DNA of 64,000 bases from Cinclus cinclus (lineage: Eukaryota; Chordata; Aves; Passeriformes; Cinclidae), in contig NC_085047.1 in NCBI RefSeq assembly GCF_963662255.1, positions 13,508,347 through 13,572,346 of the forward strand, in the 5' to 3' direction. The notes beneath the pieces are model-generated. The model had not been told where the DNA came from. It did no database searches and was given only the letters and a program-made list of their open reading frames with translations. Position 1 is the first letter of the stretch. Each line of letters starts with the position of its first letter. The position numbers and the translations under genes were made by a program. Of the stretch, positions 1 through 14,439 are shown in pieces.

Positions 1-3000
1 CAGAGTGTGGGAGTACAGAATGTGACTTCTACTCATGGATAATGGTAGGGGGAAGGCTGATGTGTTTAATGCCGTTCTTCTCTGATCTTCACTAATGAGG
101 TTACTACTGGTGTCTAATGGAACAAATCCTGGCAGTAAGCCAGCCTGAACTACAGGAAAAAAAGGATTTAGAAAATGCTTAGGTGAACTAGAGGTTTGTA
201 ACTTAGATAAGCCCGAGGAGCATAATTCCCAGACGCTTAACAAATTTGTAAAATCTCAAAGTTGTTGCACTTGTGTTCAAGACTTTGCAAAGGACAAATG
301 AAATACAAAATGGTGGAAGGAAAGAAAATATTTTTCTACACAGAGAAGGATAGGGTGCTATAAATCCTTCTCTAAAACATCCAATAAATTACCAGAAGAA
401 ACAATCACAGAGCTGTAGCCCAAGAACATAGTGAGAATAACATCAGGAAACAGAGTTTGTTGAAGAAGATCTTGTTAAAGGCCATGTGTAAGGCTTGAAA
501 AAAAACTTTAAAAACTCATGCAAGACAAGAAAAATACTACATAAAAATATGAATTTGGAATACTCGCTGACTGAAAGAGTATTCAAGTGAAGTTCTGTGA
601 TGGGCTTCCTTTGGTTCTGTTTTGTCATGTTTATTAGTGCTCTGGATGATGATGCAGAGTGACTTACTACAGTTTCAGATGATACTGAGTAGGAGAACAG
701 TGCTGCAGTATCTTTTCAATTTCTTTCTCATGTGGAGACTCTTGAACTTAATTTGCACCAATCTGTGATGCTGTTACAGGCATTACATCTGAACCACACA
801 AAAGTATGTTTAGTAATAAGTACAAAATCATGGTAATGTCAAATCCAGACCTTCTTCTTACTGGGGATGAAAGGGTAAAATAAATTGCTTTTGGAGAAGA
901 CAAGTGAAATCACCTACTTGAAAAAGAACATTAAATAAGAGGACCCCATCACTAAGTTGATAACATAACTTTGAAAATGAATCAGGAATGGTTCCACCAG
1001 TGCAAGGCTATCTGGTTACTGAAGGCTACTTACTGCGTAGACAGTGTATCTGAATTCCCTTCTGGCATGGAGGGATGAGAACACAAACTATTTCACTAAT
1101 GTCTTTCTTCTGAAAGTAAAAGAAATGGAAGGAGGCTTTGGCTGTTCTTGGTTCAGTAGCTAGAGCCTGGGTGCAGTAAAAGCTTTGTCTGCTTCATGAG
1201 CTGGGGTAATGTAGCAATTGTGGTGCTGAGATAGAGATTGTGTGTGTTCCCCTTCGTCCTGTACTCAGGAGTAATAAGCTACAGTCTTGTACTGTGTGGG
1301 AACTTCTGAGGAAGGAAAGGTCACAGGCACAGGCCAGCTCCATAATATTAATTCTGGTACAACAAATTCATTTATCTTTGTACCGATCTGGGCTAAGAGG
1401 TGTATGCTTCCTGTCAGTCAAACCCTGGAGCCAGAGTCTGTGTATGGAATACTGCTTAAAGTACAAATAATACCCAGGAATTTCCTTTGAACACTCAAGA
1501 CGTAAAGCATTGCCTAACATAAATAGGAATGTCAGACCATATAGCTTTCCTCAAAATGCTCTTTTATTATTCCAGGTGGCAAACAACAGTAAGCCTTGCC
1601 CTAAATCATTGTAGTGGATGTCTCCTCTGAGTCTGTACTCCTACCTTTCTACATCCTAAGTCACAACAGATCTTCATTTCTTGCTGAGCATGATGAGCTT
1701 GAGTAATCACTCCTGTCAAATTCGCTAAAAATATGGGCAGGGCTGATATAATGAGGTACCTTGTTTCTATGTCAGTACAAGAATTTTAATAGTTGTTTTA
1801 AATGACAAAATGTCTCTATTGTCTCTCTTTTTACAAATATATCAAACAGAGGTTTCTGATGTCTGTCAGAAAAAAAAAATACCATGAATATTTATATTGA
1901 AGAATATTATATTTTTTCCTTCACTGTTCTGCTTTTCTGCTGAAAACCAGACAAATATTTGGCTTGATGGTCTTATTTAAAGCAATATTCCAGAGAAGCT
2001 GGTCTGATTCCAATATATGAGTTAGTTCAACTGTTAGTTTCTCATTCTGAATTGGGTAAGGCTGCATGTGATCATGTTTATATAAAAATGTCCTACAAAA
2101 GTGTATCTTATAAAATATAGTCTGTATTTTAAATATATGGTCAATCACTTTTATACTATATTATCTACTGAGGGCTAAAAATATTTGAAAATGGAGCACT
2201 GCCACTTTGCTCTGATTTGCAAATTTAATACTCTTTTGTGGATGTTAGTTCTCATCCTACTTCACTCCGCTCTTCCCATTAATTTTCAAGTAGTTAACTG
2301 TGAAATGTTAAAGGTTGTTAAGCCTACAGAGCATTATAGAGGATCAGGAACAGAGAAGCTTGTGGATTAGGACATGATATTTGCAATCAGTGTGGTTGTT
2401 CAAGTGCCAGAAGCAAAGCTTAGTATTTATGAATCCTTTTGGGTCAGCATTCATGCTGGTAAGTATTAAGGGAGTGCTTTTCCTTTTTGAGTACTTAAAA
2501 ATAGCTAAGTATAAATAAGTATGTTTTCTCTACTACTGTAAAAATGCCATCTGCATAACTTTGCAGATGGTCTGACATGCTTGCTTTGTAATTATGATTC
2601 TTCACCACCACCATCGCTTGTAAAATGAATGCTTGGTATGCAGTGACTGATGATAATTTAATAACTATTTTTATCATATTGCTGATCAAAGCATGCAAGA
2701 AGGATGAAATTATTTTAATAAAATCTACTGGGAGCAAAGTTTTGTTCTGCCCCCCTGGGTCAGCTCAATTCGGTTTATAGAGTACATGTTTTTCTTAATT
2801 AGATGCTTTTATGTGTTTTCATTCACAAAGTTATTTTTAAATTGCCCAAATATTTAGGAGAGGAATTAGAAACATCATGATGTCAAATGCACATGGAATG
2901 TGCTTTGAAGTTTTGTGGTGGGAATGGCTACAGAAGTGGCATGAATCAGACTCCAGGTTTCAGATTCTCTATCCTAGCAATGTTCTTCCATGATCTCCAA

Positions 3001-3427
3001 AAGCCTGTGGCTGCCTTAACTTTGAGTTATGCAATGACTGGGTTGCTGGGAGGCTCTCTGGTTCAGTTACAGGTGCAGCTTGCCTGGACTATTCAAGTGT
3101 GATATGTGGTGACCTTTCCTGTATTGTATTTCTATTTATTTTGATCAATCAAATATGAACCTACTCTCCAATAGGTATATTTTTCAACATGTAAGATGGA
3201 AGTAACTACTAACATGAAAAGAGAAAAACATCATTTGAATAGTTATAATTCTGCAAATGAAATGTGACAAATGAGGAACTTGCTTCTTGGCTTTATAATT
3301 TAAAATCTGCTCAGTTCATTAAAAATAGGGTAGTGCTTGAATAAACATAATACAAAATATCAGGGCTTTGGAATTCCAAGAATTGTATTTCCGTGTCCAG
3401 CTTCAGTTTTTAAGTTTGCCCAAAGCT
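1..3427. other. A+T-rich unique sequence, no gene recognised
   Basis: No open frame here exceeds about 80 codons and none has a recognisable motif. A splice-like block lies on the minus strand at 1034-1109 and is listed separately. Otherwise I see only short homopolymer runs and no repeat family I know. Confidence 0.6.
1034..1109 (-). other. Weak exon-like block
   Basis: On the minus strand a pyrimidine-rich acceptor ending TTTACTTTCAG precedes this 76-base block, and a GTAAGTAG donor follows it. One frame stays open for 25 codons and contains IPPCQKGIQIHCLR; the other two hit stops. Such pairings occur by chance every few kilobases in A+T-rich DNA, and I recognise no family. It could be a non-coding RNA exon or nothing at all. 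Confidence 0.12.
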
Positions 3428-3520
3428 TAACTTACTACATGAGGTAGTAAGTTAGCTACTTACTACTTACTACTTACTACTACTACTTACTACTTACTTA
3501 GCTACTTACTACTTACTTAT
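3428..3520. repeat. TACT/TAC microsatellite with hairpin at its left edge
   Basis: The tract is built from CTTACTA and TAC units with two GCTACTTACT interruptions. At its left edge TAACTTACTAC (3428-3438) and GTAGTAAGTTA (3444-3454) form a perfect 11-bp inverted repeat around the 5-base loop ATGAG. The right arm is the complement of the unit that is then repeated downstream, so hairpin-assisted slippage is a plausible origin (inference). Confidence 0.85.
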
Positions 3521-4855
3521 GCAGCATATATGAATATTTGCTTGTAATGTATAATAATTTACGAGAATACTGTTGTACAATACAAAATTGAAGTGCAGCA
3601 CAGACCTGAATAATATGAATTACCATTTTCTAAGCAACAATTAAAGAAAAAAGACACTAAAAGTATCATTTAATTGCAAAAAATATTATTTGTTTAATAC
3701 TAGAAGTTTTGGGGATAAATCTTTGAAAACAAATATCCAACAATTTAGGTAGACAGCATATTCCTCTGATTTTTGACTAAATGAAAAAAACTGTGGTTAT
3801 TGTGCATTGCTAGAGTTAGATGTGGCACTTCACAGGTTGTACCTCGAAGTTTGTATTTAGTTTATTCTTTGTTCATTCCTGGATTCCAATTACGAAAATT
3901 CAAAGTGTTATCCTAATGAGAAATTAGGAAAAGCTTCAATTCTTCTGGCTACCAGTCAGCCTGTAAATCTCTCTTGTGATTACGCAGTTCATGCTGATTT
4001 TAACATCTTCATGGATGTACTTTCCTGTTTACCAGTGAAACTCAAATCTCTCCCAGTCTATTTGTATTTTGTAGACTCCTAAATATCTATTGTGAAATGG
4101 AAACAAAAAATAAATTCCAAACAAATGTGTCAAATTGTTGAAAATAAGTAAAAAAGTAGACACCTAAAATGTCAAAAATCATGAAAGCAAGCTTTTTACA
4201 TGCTTCTTTCACACACCAGGTGCTTCGGCAGATTCAATACCCAGATTGTTCTGATAAAGAATAAGGCATAGTAATATCCTGTCCTCTTCCCTCTCCTGCA
4301 TTTATAGAGTGTTTTGGAAGGGCTGAAATCATAATGAGGGGAGTCAGGATCGTGCTACAATGCTGATTTCTTTCTGCATCCTATAACAGCAGTTAAGGAG
4401 AATACTGAAAGAACATAGGGATAGTCTAAAAAAGCATCTTAAAAAAGTTATTGTTTTGTCATCCTTTCCTCTGTGTCTGGGCCTGATTTCATTGCTGTAG
4501 ATACACTAATTTAAAATAGTTTTTGCTTTGAGCATGTTGATTCTGCTGGGGGTTTTATTATTAATTTTATAACCCATATGTGAATATTGGTTTTGATATT
4601 GAAGATGAAGTATTTTTTAGGTTAGCAGATTAATGTTTTTGTTTATGTCTTCAGCTACATTTTCCCCCATATCAGGTCAGAAAAGGCTGAAATATACCTT
4701 GAGTTCTAATTTTTTGCTAACTATTCTCTGAAGGGAAAGTAGAATTCCTGAAGCAGAACTGGCTACATCCCTAGCAGAGATTACCCTGGGAGAGGAAAGG
4801 TACAGCACTAAGGATTGTTAACCAAAACATCATTGGATTATGACATTAAACTTGT
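3521..4855. other. Unique A+T-rich sequence
   Basis: I see no gene, RNA gene or recognisable repeat in this stretch. A string resembling part of a U6 RNA start, near 4214, does not continue into U6 sequence. Confidence 0.55.
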
Positions 4856-4930
4856 CAGCTCTGGGTTAATTGTTGGACTCAATGGTCTTAGAGGTCTTTT
4901 CTAACTTAAATGATCCTGTTATTCTGAATA
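4856..4930 (+). mobile_element. Short CR1-like 3' tail remnant
   Basis: The motif TTGGACTCAATGGTCTTAG, then GGTCTTTTCTAACTTAAATG and a degenerate ATTCT tail, matches the end of older avian CR1 copies in sense orientation. Only about 70 bases remain and it is quite diverged. An LTR tail with similar wording cannot be fully excluded. Confidence 0.6.
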
Positions 4931-7900
4931 GAAATGGTATGTGTGGTGGTTTTCAACAGACTGAGATGCATTGCTATGTATTGCATGATGGGAGCATCTC
5001 CACATTCCTCCAATGTTACCATTCCCAGAAGTACATTGCAAACCTCTACCCATTGTGGTAATTCAGGTGTTATGCACATGATCAATCAAACTGGGCAGTA
5101 GCTCTTGGCTGTACTATTTGGAGAAATTTATTTTCGACTTCTGAGGAAATTTTTCTATGCATTGGAGGTTTTGCAGATTGAAATCAAATTTATGAATACC
5201 ATACATGTGTGGCATTCTTTCTCCAGCTGCTTACTCTAGAATCTCTGTTTTATTAGGTGTCTGTCAATTCCTCAGTATTATGAGATTTTTCCTTGGTAAG
5301 GTATTAGTGGACAGGAGACCACACAGAGAAGTGATTTAACACCTGAGAATATTTTAGTAGGGTAACAGACGTAGGTCTTGAGGGTTTTTAAGAAGGTGGT
5401 TCTAACACCACTCCTCAGATATAGTTTTCCCTTTTTTTTCCACTTCTTGGGCATGTCTTCTCAGTTTCTTGTCTTATGGGTGTCGTTCTTATGGCTGTCA
5501 TTGGGATATGCATACCATTTATTAAAGTCTGTACAGGACGGGGCAAGGCAGGAAGATATTGCCTTGATTTTGGTTGTTTAAATTATACTCATGATACGAT
5601 ATATATAAAAACATGCCTCCCCTCTAAGAACAAAAAAAATAAAAGAACTGAAGTTTATAATGAGCATAGGACAGGCTAATAAAATACAATTTTTAAGACA
5701 GAGCTTGCATCTTTATTTCTCTGTCAGCTTAATGCAGGAAAGATTCTTAATTTCTTTTTTGTTTCTTTGATTTTGTAGTATTTGCATATAGAAGTCTATA
5801 TTGTCACAGTTGTCTCTCATTGAATCTGGTCTTGAAGACATAAGAAACTTGTACGTTGGTCATTTCAGCAGAATAACTGACCTCTTTAATTAATGAAGAT
5901 TACACAGAAATTAAAGTGCAGTGTTGATTATCTGAATGTCATGGGGGTCACTGAATAATTTCAGATGGTCGAGAGAATTTTCCATATGCTTGATAGGCAT
6001 TGTGACCCTGTATTAGCTGAAGCAGAAGTTTGAACAAGGGAGCAAAGGGCACAGCTTTCCAATCTAGTTACATGAATCACTGGCAAACACAGAGGTGCAT
6101 CCCCTGGACTGGATAGACATTATCTTAAAGGATATCTCAAAGGATATGTCTATCCGCTCTTAAATAAGGAGATGTTCTAGCGTACCTCTGGATACTTTTC
6201 AAATCTGTTTTTCAGGTCTAGCGCTCCATCAGTATGACTAGGGTATGATCTAATCAGACCAATCCATCTAATCAGGTGAATCTACTGGTGTATCTAATGA
6301 GAATAGGGAGGATTCTTTTGTAAACATATCCATGTTTTATTTTTTAATTAGGCTGATGTTTAACATTGATATAGATGGCAGAGAATTTTCAATGTCAATT
6401 CATGTCATTGAGCTGATCCCTTATTAAATGGTCATTTTCAAATAACTAATCATTTTCTGGATGCGTAGTTTAATCTTTTCAGTTAATGAAGTACTAATCA
6501 TTTTCAGGAGGAAAAATCAGTAATACTAATAACTTCTAAAGCCCTGCACTGCTCTGGAATGTGTGTTAGGCTGAAAAAAAGTAAAAAAAAAAAAACCCAA
6601 CCTGTCATGTCTTAAAGAAAATATATAAACATAATTTTCCACTTGTTACAAATATTTTATTTCGTATTGTAATATATTTTGTACATGTTTTAGATTGATT
6701 TGTGCTTTACAAGTGTAAATTTCAAGTACAGATGAGATTTTGGAGTTTTGAGATAGGTATGTCATTTCTGTGATGTTCCTAGGTCATAGATATTAAAGGA
6801 CAATCTTGAAGTGAAAATCAGCTATGATTCTTAAGTAGTGGACAACCAGCAGGCCAGCTTCTGAAAGCTATTTTGACCTCATGAGCAAGTTGGTCCTTAT
6901 GGATAACCAGGCATCAGAAAGATCCTTGTAAGGAACCAAGCTGCTGTCCAAGGAGCATTTCAAGATAAATGATCCCTAATCATGCAGCTCTCAAAGGCAT
7001 CAGGATGTTCTTTGAGCATAAAATCAAGTGAAAACCATGTTGCTTACATGTGTATAAGGTAAGAAAACTTAATTGGACTTAGGTGTGTACATCAAGGCTA
7101 AACAGAACGATTTGTCCTCGGGAGCGTTGAGGCAAAGAATAATGTAAACAGTTCAACCCAGAGGGTCTTGAGGGTTTGGAGAATAGGACCCCTAAAGGCA
7201 AGCAATTCCTAGTAATTGTTACAGTCATGAGGATTCCATTTGTTATGATGTCTTGCAGGACGAAGGAAAAAGTGGAGTTTCTTTACTTCATATCAAGCTC
7301 TTCTTGACATTGATTTCAAAGGACGAGTTCAAATGACTATGAATATTGCCTTCTCCTTTACTGAGAAGTAGAATGTTGTACTAAAACTATCTGTTAGATT
7401 TACATATATTTTGCCTTTCAGGATCTGGTATACTTTTTCCATATTTTTTTTTTTTTTTTTAATTTTTGATTTTCCTTTATCTTCCATGACTGCCAAGATC
7501 TTTTTATGCTAAGCTTTCTAGATCCTCTAAATAGTATATTTTGCTTTATGCACTTGTGCATTCCATGTATTTAAATGTATCAAGTAATTTGTATAGTCTT
7601 TGTTTTTTGTCTTAAAGGAAAAAGAGAAGGAGATGGACTTGATACACAGAATTCCAACTTCATATATGTATTGACAACCTGATTTAATATCTGAAAGAAT
7701 AAATCCACTTGTGCATGAATTCAGGTTTGGTTCTTTAGTGATTGGTAATTCTTGTGAATGCCAAAATATCCATGAGAAAATTTGTGCATTAAACTGATGT
7801 CCATTCAGTGGGAAGGAAATAATGAACAATTAGTTGGAATGAAATTCATAAATATCAATTTTATCCTAGATTTTTCAAAGATTTTTTTTCAATGTATTTT

Positions 7901-10900
7901 TTGTACATTTGGATTACATTGTTCTTACTCACGGAAAACGACAGCCTGAACAGTTTCTATTCAGATAAACTCTTGCTACGACTGAACAACTGCCACATTA
8001 GAACCTACAGATTTTGAGGGATTTTTAATGAATATTTTTGTTCATGGTTGTTGAAGAGTCAAAGTGATCAAAGATAAAGAGTAGTGGTTTTAGTGCCTAG
8101 AAAATAAGTTGTGAGAAGTTAAAAATTTTTCCTAATTGATTTAAATATAGAAACTCCATAAATGTTGAGTGGTGGAAGTAGAGAATTTTGTCATAATTGT
8201 AAGAACATTTAAAAGAGAAGTGAATTACAATTTTGTTTTACTTTTTGCATAATCTAATTTTATAACTAATTCATTTTTCTCATATGAGTTTGGTATCAAT
8301 AATACTGTCGATTTGTTAAAGATTTTTATTAAGATTTTGATGAATTATTAAACCTGAAGTAAGAATAAGAGATATGAAAAAGCGAAACAGTAAAGCATTG
8401 TTTGAAAGCAGAGTCGACATGCAATCTTTCTCAGTTGCTTAATAATTGTTCAATACCTTTGATGTTGTTTCTGTTGTTTGTTGTTTTCTCTGCTGTTGTT
8501 CATACAACACATAAAACATGAAAAACTGTTAATGTAAATTTTTCAAGACCAGCAAAACTGCTGTTTTATATGAATTCTAATATCCTACAGAACAGAGAAG
8601 ACACTGAAAGTAATTTCTGAATTCACAGTATATCCTCCAGGGACAGCTTGCATACATAATCCTTTATGCAAATATTTAGGAGGTGGTCTTATATCTCTCA
8701 AAATATAATTTCAGTTCTGACTTCTATTCTTAGTTGCTTTTGAGAATTGAATTTCATAGGTGTGGGTAAAATTACAAAAAACAAAACAAAAATTAGGAAA
8801 TGTTTCATTGTATTTTGCTTGGAAGTGCTGGCCTAGATATTTTTCTTAGGAAATAGAGCAGTTTAAATGGATTTATGCTCAATAAAGACGTCATCAACAC
8901 TTCACGAATTCATGAGTTGTAAATATTTTTGTGTAATTTTAGCATAAACATTTTAGTAGACTACTGAAGATGAGGTAACCTATTTTATTTACTGTTAAGT
9001 ATTCTGCCTGGTTTCAGTAAAAAGGCTAAGTAATTAAAACAGAAATTTTGTTCTATTTTCTTGTGAACTTTAAAGCATGTGTGCATTTCTCCTCCTCATA
9101 GTTTCTCACTTACTGGTTACTGGGCAACAAGTTCTCTTTGTTAAGACAATGAAGACTGTTCTTCCAAGATCTGGATGATAATTTTAAAATTGCCGCAGTA
9201 TTCCCCATGTTTTGCTCTGTTTCTGACAATGCTGGTTGCTTCAAATTAGGGCATATAATTAAAAAAAGTGTTAAACGTATGTTTTTAATAAGGAACTCCT
9301 CAATAAGTTTCTATATTGAGGTTTTTCTTTAGTGTTGTTAATGCTCAGACACTGTCAGTATGACGTACACAAGACTCACAAAAATTCAAACAAAATCAAG
9401 CACAGTTGAGAAATATGCACAATTAGTTTACTAAAGGGACCAGCCAAGAATAAAGATATTTATCATATTCCCATACTCAGCTTTCAGGTGCACAAATGTT
9501 AGTCCTTTACCTGTTTTTTTGGATTAGTTTATTGTTTTTTTATTCCTTGTCTGACCTTCACATATAATGCACTTGTGCATAAGCAGTAGTAATAATTACA
9601 AATATGGTAAAAATCTTCTCCAAAGGGATTTTTAGGGTGATCTGAACTCTAGAAATAGTATTTTTAAATAATAGCCTTAAGAATCGTTCTCAGAGGTTAT
9701 ATTGTAAAGGCTAAGACATTCATATGAAGTGTAAAAGTTCTATAGGATTAGAAAATTCATCATAGCCATGAAGCCCTCTTGACTAGATTCTGCTTGGAGG
9801 AGTTCTGGTCACAGGTCCTTGTTGAATAATGAGGTGCAGGACTTGGATAGATGAGGCAATTTTAGAGAGACGTTATGTTTCTTTCATCACCCTGTTGTCT
9901 TCTGGGTTCTGTTTCCTCAGGCTTCCAGTACAAAAGGCATTTGCTCACTCCTTGGCTATTCTCTGGAATTTAGGGAGGGTGTTTCCATTATGAAGCTTCA
10001 GGTCTTTCAGCCATAAATGATCTTTGCCTTCAAATACCCACTTTTTTTCAAGTGGACTTCTTTCCGAAGCCCTTGAAATTTTGTCAAATTGCAGTGCCTA
10101 AACCCTTCAAACAGCCCCTTTACTTGGGTCAGAATTAATATCACATCACAACTTTAAAAATATTTCAGTCTACACAAGCTCATTACTGCAATCAGCCAAT
10201 TCATTCTTTTGCTGTGGCCATTGTTCTTCTTACTTAAATAGTAATTGAAAATATTCTCTTCCCTAAAGTCATAAAATTCTGAGGGAATGAATATATTATG
10301 TAAACACTTCAGGTTTATTCACCTAAGTACTCCACATTTCTTTCCAATTCATCTCCTATCTTGCAGGTTTTATTCTTTGTCCAGTTGCCTTTTATTTTCT
10401 TCTTAGTGCTCAGTTATATCTCAGCTATCCCACTTGCACACTGTTCTACAGGGCTTCTATCTATCTACACAGGTCATGTGGATATTTGTTGGTTCACCAC
10501 TAAGGTTAAGAAGTGGAAAGTACTAATTGTGTTTTGAAATTTTTATTGAAAACTCTCCCTTTGTATTTACAATATTATTACATTAATCAATTTTAACTCA
10601 TTCAATTTGAATTTAACTTAAATTTCTTTCATTTTTTTACCATTCAGTACAGTAGTGGTAGACCAGGATATGCCCTTGCCTACTTTCACTTTTAAATACT
10701 GTAGGTTTATCTTGTGGCTTATATTGCTTCCACCTGTAACTGGGTGTCTTTCATTACCAATTTTAGATCTGGTTTTCTTTGCTGTTCTTTTCATGTATCC
10801 TAAATGTGTTATCATCTATCCACCCCTGCAAGACAGGCAAAGACTCTGTGGAAACCCTCCTTCACTTTGTGTCTCAGATTTTTTACAGTGGGTAATGGAA

Positions 10901-13900
10901 TTACTAGATACAAAAATTTACTCATTACATTCTCCTTGAGTTTTGGGTCTTTTTAAAATTAAAAGATACCTTACCCTGTCTGATACTTTAGAGCAGCTTT
11001 TTTGTAAAGTTGTCTTACTAGCTGAGGTCACTGACTGAGCTACACATTTGGTGACATTAGGCTGGTTGCTAAAGGGTGACTAAATATTTCCAAAAGTAGT
11101 AGAATAAATACAAGAAAGATGCCTTTAAGAAACTGAAGAAAATGCAGAATAAACCTGGTAATTTCTGAATTGTTTTTAAAGTGGTTTTATATTTTTTATT
11201 TGGGAAGAAAGAAATGGATACATTTCTTATTGTGCTGTATAATGTGGATGAGGAGTAAATTCCTTTCTGTGTTGTTTATGGTGTTGCTCTGCATCCAGTA
11301 CATCTGTGATTTAGAAAAAAACCAAAATTTCTTCAAGAGGAGTTGGTGCAATTTTTCTCCTGGTGAGTTAGGTAGTGCTTAAGTGTATGTAAATTATAGC
11401 AATCAAAATGTACGATTACTGAATCTTTAGAATAAACAAGTCAAACCACAGCTAAAATCCATTTTAAGAGGGAAGGTATATGTAGCAGAGGGATTTCCTG
11501 TAAAATATAATTCTTCTAGGGGAAAATAGTATATTGTTTTGTTATTTTACTCTGTAACCAACATAGTGTAAAATTAATGACTCGGCGTTGTGGAATATTT
11601 TCCCAGGCTTCAAATATGCAAGGTGCTAAGTTCTTCATGAATACCCAACTACCCTTGCTTGATAGATCAGAATTTAATCAGACAGCCAGAGACCCTTCTA
11701 TTTGCTCTTCAATCTGGATGAAAGTTTTTATACTGTTTTCTGTATCTTAGCTGTAAAGGAATGCTGGTGTGTAAGGGCATGAAATAATTATTTTTTTGCT
11801 TGGGAGCAAGGATACTTCAGAGAAATGTGCCATGAGTGGCTCATAAAATTGTATTGAACTTAATCTGAAAGTAAGTATCCATAAGAGCAGGACCAACTCT
11901 TCCGGATGGTCTGCCCCATCAAATACCTAGCATTGTTAAGACTTCATTTTAAATTACCTAGCCATAATTTCTGGCCATCCATTCCTGTTCTCAGTAAAAG
12001 CTGGAGTCTGTTGTGTGAAGTTCAGTTTCTTGCTGCAGAGGTTGTGTTTGTTGCCTGAGTTGTTTAGTCTGTTTCAAATCTTAAAAACATAAACTTCATG
12101 GTGTCCTGCCTTGTGAGATTAATCCACATTATTTTTCTTGCTATTCTTAAATGTACACCTAAGCACTCCCATCTTCGTTTTTTAACCACAGCATCTCACT
12201 ATAAACTTGTTGAATTACATGTCCATTTGGACCTTCAGAGGCAGGATTTCCTGGAAGATTGTCCTCATTCTATGATTTTCCTTCATATTCTATTTCTCTC
12301 ATAACACAACTTAGGTGTGCCTAGGCAGACCGTTTCAAATAACATCCCTATAAAACAAACCAGCTGTTTCCTGGTGCTCACAAATCTTACTAAAACTGTT
12401 TTCAATTTTCTTCCAGAGCTTTGATAAGAGTTGTCACTGTGTGTAAAACACAACGTTTGTGATTATGTCCTATATTTTGCACCATGATAGAGACGCAAAA
12501 ACTGGCATTCAATTTTTTTCATAGTTTCATAGATTCAATGTACTTACCACAGGGATTAAAAACAAAAACGTAGCCCCTTTGTTGCTGCCAGAACTACTGA
12601 GGTGGTGGCTGAATACCCTCTCTGATTTCTTTTGCTAATGCTTTTCCAGGACCATGTGAAGTTGTACACATGGGACATGGGAAGAGTTTGCCATGGATGG
12701 GGATTTCCTGAGGCTACAAGCCTGCAAAGTGGTTAATTTCCCAGTTTCTTTAACATGGAAATCTGTTACTTTCTGGAGTTGTTGAATAGGGCATAAAGTA
12801 TTAATTGAACATAAAGAAATGCTTATTTTTATGATAATTAGATTACAGAAAAAAATATGATTCATACAAGGTCTTCAAAATCCTTAATTATGTAACCCTT
12901 ATAGAGAAATATGTAATTTTTATAAGCAAAGGAGGGAAGGAAAAAAACTCAATGATTATCAAATTGTTAACAGGTCCCTGCTTAATGTCCTTTGGTTTTT
13001 GTTACTGCTTTAAAGTCCTTGATCATTTGAGTGATTATTGGGGGCTGGGGGGGGGTCACAGTTGCTTCAACTTCATAGCCCTCTTTCCCTAGAAAAATAG
13101 ATGTAAAAAAAAAGAAGAAGGGAAAAATAAATGGTTAAGATTTATAAAACATCAGCTCTTCTAGGAATATTCAAGCACACAATGCTGAATTGAATTTAAA
13201 ATTTGAAAATTCATCACAATTCCTACTGTGGTTGGAATAAATTGCAAAGGAATTGAAATGTTCAAAACCATCCTTTTTAGTGCACCAAGTCATACAATTG
13301 GAAAATCCTATCCAAAAAATGAATGGGATTGCTTACACATTAATGGATTAAATAAGGGTGGGGTGGGGCTTCTTTTGTTGTTTGCTTGTTTTTTTGTTTT
13401 TTTGTTGGTCATAGTTTGATATAGTGATGTAGGCAGCTAGTGAAGGAGGGCATTAAGGGATCATTAAATCTGCCTTTCCCTCTGTGAATATGCCTGACTC
13501 TAGCCAGTTGTGACCCCTCATTGTGTTTGACAGTACCCAGCAAATAAAATGGCTAGCACACATTCTAAGGAATTATTTACAGAATCACACAAAAATTTCA
13601 CACTATGGCCTAAAGAAGCCATAAGGGCAGCAGAAATGTGATACTATGACAGATGTGCTTGAGTGAATTAGACCTAAATTATTTTGTTTATATGAGAGTT
13701 GTGAACAGAACTCTGTGAGTGCTGCATTGACTGAGTGATCAGACAGCGTAAACAAATTCTGACAGCAGCAGCTTTAGTCCTGCTATGCTTTGCCTCTTTA
13801 GCCTCACTGTTTGACTGGGTAATCAGATATGTTCTGGTGCATCTCTGTTCTATCCTCAGGTCGAAAATTATTTCAATCTCAAACTGATTAATTGTTATTA

Positions 13901-14075
13901 TTTAAATAAGCATTATAGCTACCAGAACTATTTCTACCTGGCAATATTTGGGTCAGTGGAGTCCATTTGGTTCAACATAAGGGCACAGGATGAGGATAAT
14001 GGCCTGCGTGTGCTAAAGCAGTTGATAGCACTAGAGAGGATGGTAAGGGACAAAGTGGTTGGGAAGTACCTGCTG
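4931..14075. other. Long unique A+T-rich block without recognised genes
   Basis: About 9 kb with no CR1, LTR or coding sequence I can support. The longest open frame is 100 codons (minus, about 7.5-7.8 kb), with random-looking composition. Contents worth noting: a 10-bp hairpin with an internal 12-bp tandem at 6111-6155, poly-A near 6584, and poly-T near 7445. Confidence 0.55.
6111..6155. repeat. Inverted repeat with internal tandem
   Basis: GGATAGACAT (6111-6120) and ATGTCTATCC (6146-6155) are perfect 10-bp complements. The 25-base loop contains two near-identical 12-mers, ATCTTAAAGGAT and ATCTCAAAGGAT. The element is too short to assign to a transposon. Confidence 0.7.
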
Positions 14076-14133
14076 ACAAGCTTGGAACTAGGAATGATCT
14101 TTAGGGCCTCCCAAGTTTAACATGTGTGATTCC
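14076..14133 (+). mobile_element. Possible CR1 3'-end scrap
   Basis: CTTGGAACTAGGAATGATCT followed by TTAGGGCCTCCCAAG resembles the sense-strand end of CR1 (TTGGAACTAGATGATCTTTAAGG...). There is no clear octamer tail. It is short and diverged, so the call is tentative. Confidence 0.4.
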
Positions 14134-14439
14134 TTGTAAGTATGATAAAGATGTGATAAATCAGATTTCTTTTCCTCCTTTCTTTCTACTGTTCTTCTTT
14201 GCCTAGTCAGCTGTATCTCATTCCCGACTAAGTCAGTGGCTGTGTTCCCTTTGAGTGTTCTAAGTCTCAATCAGTATGTTTCAATCAAATTAGTTTGAGT
14301 GTAAGAACAAGTCTCAAAATTCTGGTTTTGTAGTGATATTGGAAGTGAATATTACAATATGAGGTGCAGGATATCCCTCACTGGGTTAAAATGACCAACT
14401 TTTCAATATAAAAATTAAGGTTTTTAAGCTTATAGCAGC

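Noticed and set aside
3455..3520. Regular repeats that might suggest a CRISPR-like array
   Set aside because: Units are 3-7 bases with no spacers; it is a plain microsatellite in vertebrate DNA.
4214..4260. GTGCTTCGGCAG resembling the start of U6 RNA
   Set aside because: The match stops after about 12 bases and the rest of U6 is absent.
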